Source: Nitrospira sp.
GTDB lineage: Bacteria > Nitrospirota > Nitrospiria > Nitrospirales > Nitrospiraceae
Assembly: GCA_005116965.1 (NCBI GenBank)
Contig: SWDG01000025.1
Location: 109,515 to 173,514 of the forward strand
DNA: 64,000 bases
Reading direction: 5' to 3'
In this document: positions 58,490 through 64,000 of the stretch, one piece after another
Position numbering within the stretch: position 1 is the first letter of the stretch
Layout of the letters: every line of letters begins with the position of its first letter
Program-made: the position numbers and the translations under genes
The notes under the pieces: generated by a model
Databases searched by the model: none
Told to the model about the DNA's origin: nothing
What the model saw: only the letters and a program-made list of their open reading frames with translations

Positions 58490-58529
58490 TGACCCCGGTC
58501 GTCAATAGTGGACGCCATGAAGTGCAGCC

Positions 58530-58787
58530 TCACGCCGCTGGCTGCTGACGGGTCCATTGCTGGGCAAACACCGCCGGCGAGCGATTTCCCAGCCTGGAAT
58601 GCCGACGCTGACGGTTATAGAAAAGCTCGATGTACTCCGTGATCTCTCGCCGAGCCTGCTCCCGTGTTTCATACCGCCGGTGGTGCACCAGCTCATTCTT
58701 GAGTGTTCCCCAGAAACTCTCCATCGGCGCGTTATCATAGCAGTTGCCCTTCCGACTCATGGACGGGGTCAGACCGAACTGCCGCAA
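58530..58787 (-). mobile_element. IS3-family transposase C-terminal remnant 2
   Basis: Residues GLTPSMSRKGNCYDNAPMES, FWGTLKNELVHHRRYETREQ and FYNRQRRHSRLGNRSP: the last catalytic Glu and the tail of OrfB of a different IS3 member. No upstream part and no terminal repeats were recognised. It starts about 40 bases from remnant 1. Confidence 0.8.
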
Positions 58788-58843
58788 TTGCGGGAATTAT
58801 CAAGATGTCCGTTGAAAGTTTCTGAGTGGCTTCCATGGTTGTT

Positions 58844-59340
58844 TTACGCCGCCTTCTTTGTCGAAGCGGACTGCGGCTCCGCCTGCTCAGCCTCGATGGT
58901 CTCGAGGACCTGCGCAATTTCTGCAAAGCCTTTCACGCGCTTGAACTGCTCCTCGCAGTAGAACAACACCATCCCTAGCCACCGTTGGAGCATCGCACTC
59001 CCTCGTGAAGGTTTGATATTCCGTTCACTGTGCCGGACCAGGGAGAACATGCTCTCGATCGGGTTGGTCGACAGCAGCGTCTTGCGGAGCAAGACCGGCA
59101 CCTTCAGCCGATGCAGTGTCGACAGCTCCTCGAACGCCTCTAGGAGCGACTCCGCCGCCGACTCGTTCTTGGTCCGCAGCCACGCCTCCAGCTCCAGCAG
59201 CATTCGTCTGGCGTCGACGTAGCTGGCCTGCTCCAAGGCCACCACGAGCCGCCGATGCGCCTCGGTTCGATACGCTTAGCCAAGTGCGGCTGCAGGTTCT
59301 GGCTCTTATGAATGGCGCAGCGTTGTTGTAGGAGATTTTT
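58844..59340 (-). mobile_element. IS256-family (mutator) transposase C-terminal remnant, frame broken
   Basis: From about 59340 the frame RCAIHKSQNLQPHLAKR is in one reading frame and RTEAHRRLVVALEQASYVDA continues in another, with TNPIESMFSLVRHSERNIKP near the end: the C-terminal third of an IS256-type transposase with one frameshift at about 59260. The N-terminal DDE part is absent. Confidence 0.78.
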
Positions 59341-59355
59341 GCCGAACTGCCCCGG

Positions 59356-59718
59356 TCCTGTAAAATGGGGTCTGGCATGCGTGTTGACTTGTGTACGACA
59401 AGAAGCAACTCACGCTGCCGGATGAACCATGATGGTTAGATGACTCGTTGCACTGAAGTGAGCCAGACATGCAGGTGAGCGATCGCGTGCTCGACGGTGA
59501 CGGGTTCACGCCACCCTCCCAGGACGTTCCTTAGGGACACGTATTAGAAGAGAGGGTTCGATGCACGGTGGCGAGTCAGCCCGACAGACGTTGGCCAGGA
59601 GGAAGACTGCCGGGAGTTTGATATGACAAGACTTGAGCAGGTATCGCGTAGCAGCTCGGGGCAGCGCTGATCAGAGGGCAAACTTCATCTGCCTTGGTGG
59701 CTCAACTGAGCATTCAAC
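59356..59718. other. Intergenic region after the IS graveyard, no gene recognised
   Basis: About 360 bases. Short minus-strand frames (for example 59430-59531) have no recognised relatives. Base use is ordinary again (G+C-rich). It probably includes further fragments of mobile DNA that are too short to name. Confidence 0.3.
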
Positions 59719-60162
59719 CTACTCCCACCCCCTGACTTCATAGCCCTTCTCCTTCAGGCAGCTTGTGACGGCATCGGCATAGGGAGGGTCTGGTTCCAGC
59801 GGCTTGAACGTGCCTCCGAGTAATCCTACGACCAATCCAATCCCGCTACCGGCGGCAGCTCCGATCGTCACTCCGGGCAATCCTCCAACCACCCCCGCCG
59901 ATGCGCCGACCGCACCCCCAAGTGTCATGCCGAGTACCGCTCCGGTTGCTGCATTCGCGCTCCGGTGAACCCCAGGACTCAGCGCAGCCTCCTCTGTTTT
60001 CTTCCGACACGCATCTATTTCCTGTTGAGCAACCTGCTGGCCATACATGTGGAGCTGCTTATTCGATCGCAAAATGGGCTGGGGTCCCGTACAAGCCGTG
60101 ACAGTCAGCAGCAGCAGCAGCAGCACGATTCCAATCAGCCGCCACGATAATAGAGTGGCCAC
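59719..60162 (-). CDS. Glycine-zipper lipoprotein, copy 1
   Basis: 147 residues. Signal and lipobox LLLLTVTACTGPQ, then PILRSNKQLHMYGQQVAQQE, a Gly-rich membrane-like zipper (about 72-115: AVLGMTLGGAVGASAGVVGG and AAAGSGIGLVVGLLGG) and CLKEKGYEVRGWE at the end. Probably outer-membrane anchored. The paralogue is at 60380 with the same N- and C-terminal marks. Function unknown. Confidence 0.75.
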   Translation of the reverse strand: MATLLSWRLIGIVLLLLLLTVTACTGPQPILRSNKQLHMYGQQVAQQEIDACRKKTEEAALSPGVHRSANAATGAVLGMTLGGAVGASAGVVGGLPGVTIGAAAGSGIGLVVGLLGGTFKPLEPDPPYADAVTSCLKEKGYEVRGWE

Positions 60163-60379
60163 AGCAGTCTCCTCGGGTGCGTTCTTGTGTTTTCTTCACT
60201 TCTCACCCTTTGGAGGAAATGTCGAGGATTTTTGGATTGTGCACCTCTTTCTGTGTTTTCACACCTTCTCTTGCAGACCGGATGGGCGGACACTCAACTG
60301 CGCGCATTGTCCGAGCATATTCCGATCGTGCGCGGACAGCGAGCACGAGTGTTCACCCGTCCGGTCTATGCCTCCCCCC

Positions 60380-60811
60380 TCACTGCCACCCCGTCACCTC
60401 ATACCCTTTCTCTTGCAGACATCGATTAACATAATTCGTGTAGGCCTGGCTCGGCTGGCTTGACGGACCGACAACGGCTGAAAATAGTCCGGTCAGGAGG
60501 CCCCAGACCGCACCGCTGGCTGCCCCGATCATCGACCCCAGTCCGGCGGATGCACCGGAAATCATGGCACCTATCGCGCCACTGGCGGCCCCTGCACCGG
60601 CACCAACAGCCGTTCCCGTGGCGACACGTCCTGCCTTGCCGCTGCCTTCCTTTGCGCCGGCAGATTCCGCCAACTCTTTACAGGCCGCAATATCTTGCTC
60701 TGCCACTTCCTTCCCGACAGAGTCCAAATGCGCGTTGGAATACAGAATCGGTCGTGCACTCGAACAAGCCGTAACCATCAGCAACACAAGCACGACGCTG
60801 AGCTTCTTCAT
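60380..60811 (-). CDS. Glycine-zipper lipoprotein, copy 2
   Basis: 143 residues from ATG 60811 (the frame extends to 60865 but would overlap DUF167). Lipobox VTACSS, PILYSNAHLDSVGKEVAEQD, Gly/Ala zipper (about 60-105) and CLQEKGYEVTGWQ. Tandem with copy 1; the two share about the same layout. Separated from copy 1 by about 215 bases. Confidence 0.75.
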   Translation of the reverse strand: MKKLSVVLVLLMVTACSSARPILYSNAHLDSVGKEVAEQDIAACKELAESAGAKEGSGKAGRVATGTAVGAGAGAASGAIGAMISGASAGLGSMIGAASGAVWGLLTGLFSAVVGPSSQPSQAYTNYVNRCLQEKGYEVTGWQ

Positions 60812-60831
60812 CCTCTCCACACCGCTCCTTT

Positions 60832-61137
60832 CTAGCCCGATGGCATCAATCGAGCCAACAGCCATTCCGCCGTGACTCCCTTGACAGTCAGTCGCTTACG
60901 CCGCCCCGTCGCGCCGGCACGAAGCTGCACATTTGCACGCGGAACAGCACACCGCTCGGCGATGAAGCGAATAAGTTCGTCGTTGGCGGCACCGTCAATC
61001 GGACGCGCCGCCAAGCGGATTTTGACCGCATCGCCATGAATTCCGACGCACTCAGTGCGTGAAGACCCGGGTTGGACCTGGATGGTCAAGAGCGCCCCGC
61101 GCTCACTGTCTCGTGCGATGACAGGAAGAGACGCCAC
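60832..61137 (-). CDS. DUF167 (YggU family) protein
   Basis: 101 residues: LLTIQVQPGSSRTECVGIHG, KIRLAARPIDGAANDELIRF and the conserved GATGRRKRLTVKG. Whole-length match to YggU/DUF167, small soluble proteins of unknown function. ATG 61137, close after the AAA+ gene stop (14 bases), so read from the same transcript. Confidence 0.88.
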   Translation of the reverse strand: MASLPVIARDSERGALLTIQVQPGSSRTECVGIHGDAVKIRLAARPIDGAANDELIRFIAERCAVPRANVQLRAGATGRRKRLTVKGVTAEWLLARLMPSG

Positions 61138-61151
61138 AGAAATTGAGGAAC

Positions 61152-61967
61152 TCAGAAGATCGCTTTGACGAAGTCGAGTATGGCCCGTTGCATGTCTGAA
61201 TCGTCAGTGATCGGGCGGGCGACGGCAACATCACACGCTCGTTCTGGCGGCACACCTTGCTTGATCAATGTGCCGGCATACACCAACAGCCTGGTGCTGA
61301 CCCCCTCCTCAAGCCCGTGGCTTCTGAGGTTGCGAACTTTTTGGCCGAGCTTGACGAGTTTCCCCGAGATGGCTGCATCCACCCCCGCTTCACGCTGGAC
61401 GACGAGGGTTTCGATATCGGGAGCAGGATAATCAAACTCGATCGCGATGAATCGCTGCTTCGTGCTTTGCTTCAGATCTTTGAGGACGCTTTGATAGCCA
61501 GGGTTGTAGGAGATCACCAGCATAAACTCGTCGGCGGCTTCCACGATCTGGCCTTTTTTCTCGATCGGAAGCACTCGCCGGTCATCGCTGAGCGGATGGA
61601 TGATGACGGTCGTGTCCTTCCGAGCTTCCACCACCTCGTCGAGATACACAATGGCCCCATGCTTCACCCCAACGGTCAAGGGTCCATCCATCCATACGGT
61701 ATCTTGCCCCTTCAGGAGGTAACGGCCCACCAAGTCAGAGGCTGTCAGATCTTCATGACAGGCGACCGTGATCAACGGTCGGCCGAGCTTGTAGGCCATA
61801 TATTGGACGAAACGGGTTTTCCCGCAGCCGGTCGGCCCCTTCAGCATCACCGGCAGTTTTTTCTCGGCAGCAATGGTGAACAGACCGATCTCCCCGCAGA
61901 CCTCCGCGTAAAACGGCTCCTGTTGGATTCGATATTGCGCGACATCAACTTCCCGTGACTGCTGCAT
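61152..61967 (-). CDS. CbbQ/NirQ/NorQ-type AAA+ ATPase (MoxR-related)
   Basis: 271 residues from ATG 61967 (TTG 61997 also open). Walker [20 protein letters not shown], Walker [14 protein letters not shown] and the sensor I region ([19 protein letters not shown]). CbbQ-type ATPases remodel RubisCO with CbbO; NirQ/NorQ act on nitrite and nitric oxide reductases with NorD. No VWA partner (CbbO/NorD) is next to it: DUF167 follows. Target therefore unknown. Confidence 0.88.
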   Translation of the reverse strand: MQQSREVDVAQYRIQQEPFYAEVCGEIGLFTIAAEKKLPVMLKGPTGCGKTRFVQYMAYKLGRPLITVACHEDLTASDLVGRYLLKGQDTVWMDGPLTVGVKHGAIVYLDEVVEARKDTTVIIHPLSDDRRVLPIEKKGQIVEAADEFMLVISYNPGYQSVLKDLKQSTKQRFIAIEFDYPAPDIETLVVQREAGVDAAISGKLVKLGQKVRNLRSHGLEEGVSTRLLVYAGTLIKQGVPPERACDVAVARPITDDSDMQRAILDFVKAIF

Positions 61968-62090
61968 CAACGCTTCGTTCCTTCTCAAGGTATCCAATCG
62001 ATCCGACTGATCTCAGCCGATCGCAAAGTGATCTCACAATAAACGGAATAAACGGCGAAGATCAAGCGATGGAGCTTCGGCGCAGCTTCT

Positions 62091-64000
62091 CTACGCCACC
62101 TTCTTCCCATCAAGCACTTCACGAACTCTTTGGGTCAATACATGAGGCGTGAACGGTTTCTGGAGAAAAGCCGTGCCCCGTTTGACCCCACCCTGTTCGA
62201 ATACCGGATGATCAGGGTAGCCGGACATGTACAAAACCTTGATCTCGGGTCGCACAACCGTCAGTTTTTCTGCGACCTCCGGCCCGCTCATTTGCGGCAT
62301 CGCGACATCCGTCAGCAACAAATGGATCGGGCCCGGATGCTTCGCGCCGGCCAGGAGCGCTTCGATGCCGTGACGCGCGACCAGCACCTCGTAGCCGCTC
62401 AGACGAAGCGCTTCCTGTACAAGCCCGCGCACCGAGGGGTCGTCCTCGACGACGAGGATCGTTTCTCGCCCGATCGCTCTGCCGACCGTTTCACTGGCGA
62501 TCGGCGCGCCTTGTGCGGTCTCCTTCACTTTCGGGAAAAAGATCTTGCATGTGGTGCCCTGTCCCGGCTTGCTCTCGATCCCGATCGTGCCACCGCTTTG
62601 TTTCACGATACCGTACACGGTAGACAACCCGAGACCCGTGCCCTTGCCTTTTTCCTTGGTGGTAAAAAATGGCTCGAATAAGTGCGATTGGGTTTCTTCG
62701 CTCATTCCCTGGCCAGTGTCCCTGATCGACATGAGCACGTAGGTGCCCTCGTCGAGCATCATGGTTTCACGCCGAGGTCCTTTCCCGATCGTGACATTTC
62801 GAGTTTGGATGGTCAGCTGACCACCTGTCGGCATGGCGTCGCGAGCATTCACGGCCAGATTCATGATCACTTGCTCGATCTGCCCTGGATCAGCCTTGAT
62901 CGATCCTAGCTGTGGATCGAGGTCCGCACAGAGTTCAACAATATCCTCGCCTAGCAGCCGCCGCAACATCCCGTCCATGTTCATGACAAGCGCGTTCAGA
63001 TCCACGATCTTGGTTGCCACAAATTGCCGGCGGCTGAATGCCAAGAGTTGACTGGTCAGGCCGGCGGCCCGATCAGCGGCCTTTTTGACTTCTTCCATTT
63101 CACGTCGCGCGGGATCCGTCTGCGCCAAGCGACTCAGGATCAACTCGCTGTATCCACGAATCACCGTCAAAAGATTGTTGAAATCGTGGGCGACACCGCC
63201 GGCGAGCCGCCCCACGGCCTCCATCTTCTGCGCTTGACGCAGTTGCGCTTCCGTCAAACGCAACGCCTCTTGCGCGCTTGTGCGTTCACCGAATTGCCCG
63301 ATTTTCAGGCCGACATCGGTGATCATACTGAGCAACTCGCTATCCGGCTCATGGACTTGATGGCTGAAGAACTCAATGACGCCCTCGATTTCACCCCCGA
63401 TACAAATCGGAAACCCGAACGCGCCATGAAGCCCGGTTTTGGCAGCCAACTCCGCACGAACAAAGGTAGGATCGAGTGTCACATCTGTAATCCACACCGG
63501 TTGCCCGCTTTTCCAAATTCGACCCGGCAATCCGACCCCTGGTTTGAATGTCTGGGTCTGCATCTGTGCGATGAACTCATCCGCGACCAGGGATGCGACT
63601 TGCCAGTAATCAAGGCACCGCAACGAGCCCGATTGTTTATCCAGTCTCCAGAATACCCCGAGATCCCATTCGAGACTCTCTCCGACCGCTTGAATGATTT
63701 TCGGCACCGCTTCTTCGAGTCGCACGGCCTCCGACAGGACACGCGTCACCGCATATTGAGAGGCCAGCCGTCGTTCGGCCCGACGACGATCCGTAATGTC
63801 GCGCACAAACGCGCTGAAGATGTACGCTTCACCGATACGGGCAGGCGAGACGGCGAGCTCGACTGGAAACTCGTGGCCTTCCTTATGCCGCGCGGCGATC
63901 TCAATTCGACGATTCAACACCGGAGCGACTCCGGTCTTGAGATACTCTCGAATCCCTTGCGCGTGGGCTTCCCGATCACGTGCGGGGATGATCGTGTCTG
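62091..64000 (-). CDS. Hybrid sensor histidine kinase (PAS-GAF-HisKA-HATPase-REC), 5' end outside window
   Basis: The frame runs from the right window edge without a break: PAS end (HKEGHEFPVELAVSPARIGE), GAF (FGFPICIGGEIEGVIEFFSH), HisKA H-box AVGRLAGGVAHDFNNLLTVI, HATPase with the N/G boxes (NLAVNARDAMPTGG, DTGQGMSE) and a C-terminal receiver (ILVVEDDPSVRGLV, LLTDVAMPQMSG, Lys in FLQKPFTP). No membrane helix in the visible part. Probably a soluble phosphorelay kinase. The start is not visible. Confidence 0.9.
   Translation of the reverse strand, partial: DTIIPARDREAHAQGIREYLKTGVAPVLNRRIEIAARHKEGHEFPVELAVSPARIGEAYIFSAFVRDITDRRRAERRLASQYAVTRVLSEAVRLEEAVPKIIQAVGESLEWDLGVFWRLDKQSGSLRCLDYWQVASLVADEFIAQMQTQTFKPGVGLPGRIWKSGQPVWITDVTLDPTFVRAELAAKTGLHGAFGFPICIGGEIEGVIEFFSHQVHEPDSELLSMITDVGLKIGQFGERTSAQEALRLTEAQLRQAQKMEAVGRLAGGVAHDFNNLLTVIRGYSELILSRLAQTDPARREMEEVKKAADRAAGLTSQLLAFSRRQFVATKIVDLNALVMNMDGMLRRLLGEDIVELCADLDPQLGSIKADPGQIEQVIMNLAVNARDAMPTGGQLTIQTRNVTIGKGPRRETMMLDEGTYVLMSIRDTGQGMSEETQSHLFEPFFTTKEKGKGTGLGLSTVYGIVKQSGGTIGIESKPGQGTTCKIFFPKVKETAQGAPIASETVGRAIGRETILVVEDDPSVRGLVQEALRLSGYEVLVARHGIEALLAGAKHPGPIHLLLTDVAMPQMSGPEVAEKLTVVRPEIKVLYMSGYPDHPVFEQGGVKRGTAFLQKPFTPHVLTQRVREVLDGKKVA

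Noticed and set aside
58228..58557. Separate 109-residue protein near the IS remnants
   Set aside because: Out-of-frame reading of the IS3 remnant; the correct frame gives a recognisable transposase end.
60170..60380. A third glycine-zipper gene copy between the two lipoproteins
   Set aside because: Only a short CTTGCAGAC-type match to the end of copy 2; no coding frame.
1..64000. CRISPR array, tRNA or rRNA genes
   Set aside because: No direct-repeat/spacer pattern, no cloverleaf-like or rRNA sequence recognised; a tRNA search program would be the decisive test.

Overview
The window is about 57% G+C by eye and comes from a didermic (Gram-negative) bacterium: it encodes TolC/OprM-type outer-membrane channels, an RND pump, many lipobox lipoproteins, a bactofilin and a bifunctional PBP. 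The mix of small families (PilZ-like, DUF5069, DUF3597, DUF1059, zinc-ribbon proteins, an orphan CbbQ/NirQ/NorQ ATPase) is most reminiscent of Nitrospira. That is an inference from gene style; no nxr or amo marker is present. No rRNA, tRNA or CRISPR array was seen.

Layout. 0-3.3 kb (minus strand): end-truncated AI-2E family transporter, bactofilin, PBP1b-like murein synthase. 3.5-20.1 kb (minus): the most striking locus. A tight four-gene operon encodes a TolC-like channel, a soluble HlyD adaptor, a GAF-TM-HlyD fusion and a site-2-protease-HlyD fusion. It is followed by the wreck of one giant exoprotein gene and then an intact 3,144-residue giant exoprotein with RTX, PKD, LamG, cadherin-like and seven delta-60 repeats and a C-terminal membrane segment. 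No ABC ATPase is present, so this looks like a type-I-like export or anchoring system built around an intramembrane protease. 20.4-24.7 kb: zinc-ribbon protein, response-regulator remnant, Na+/solute symporter, PAS protein, broken SGNH acyltransferase, PilZ-like protein. 24.7-29.8 kb: DinB, two paralogous small membrane proteins, SnoaL-like, DUF1059, lipoprotein, methyltransferase, TfoX-N and DUF3597 proteins.

29.8-34.8 kb (minus): amber-interrupted BT1/MFS transporter, ferredoxin-metallo-beta-lactamase fusion, AlkA-like glycosylase, RidA, an SDR lacking the catalytic Tyr, nitroreductase. 34.8-40.6 kb (minus): complete RND tripartite efflux operon. 40.7-41.4 kb: STAS and zinc-ribbon proteins. 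41.6-45.3 kb (minus): TetR-HlyD-ABC-ABC2 operon resembling cecR-ybhGFSR, with a perfect palindromic operator in front and a frameshift in the ATPase. 45.5-49.3 kb: GAF/sigma-54 activator, double CDGSH protein and KefB-type antiporter.

49.4-57.1 kb (minus): a run of small redox and detoxification-type proteins (VOC, histidine phosphatase, DJ-1/PfpI, DUF5069, Rieske-flavodoxin fusion, SnoaL, DsbA/FrnE, pirin, NmrA). It ends at a breakpoint at about 57.11-57.14 kb, where an N-truncated NmrA gene abuts an N-truncated, A+T-richer glycosidase-like gene and then a graveyard of IS3 and IS256 remnants (58.3-59.4 kb). 59.7-64 kb: two paralogous glycine-zipper lipoproteins, DUF167, CbbQ-like AAA+ ATPase and a hybrid histidine kinase cut by the window end.

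The window is rich in broken genes: at least ten truncations, frameshifts or in-frame stops, concentrated in accessory regions. Some may be sequencing errors, but the deletion remnants and IS fragments point to genuine turnover.
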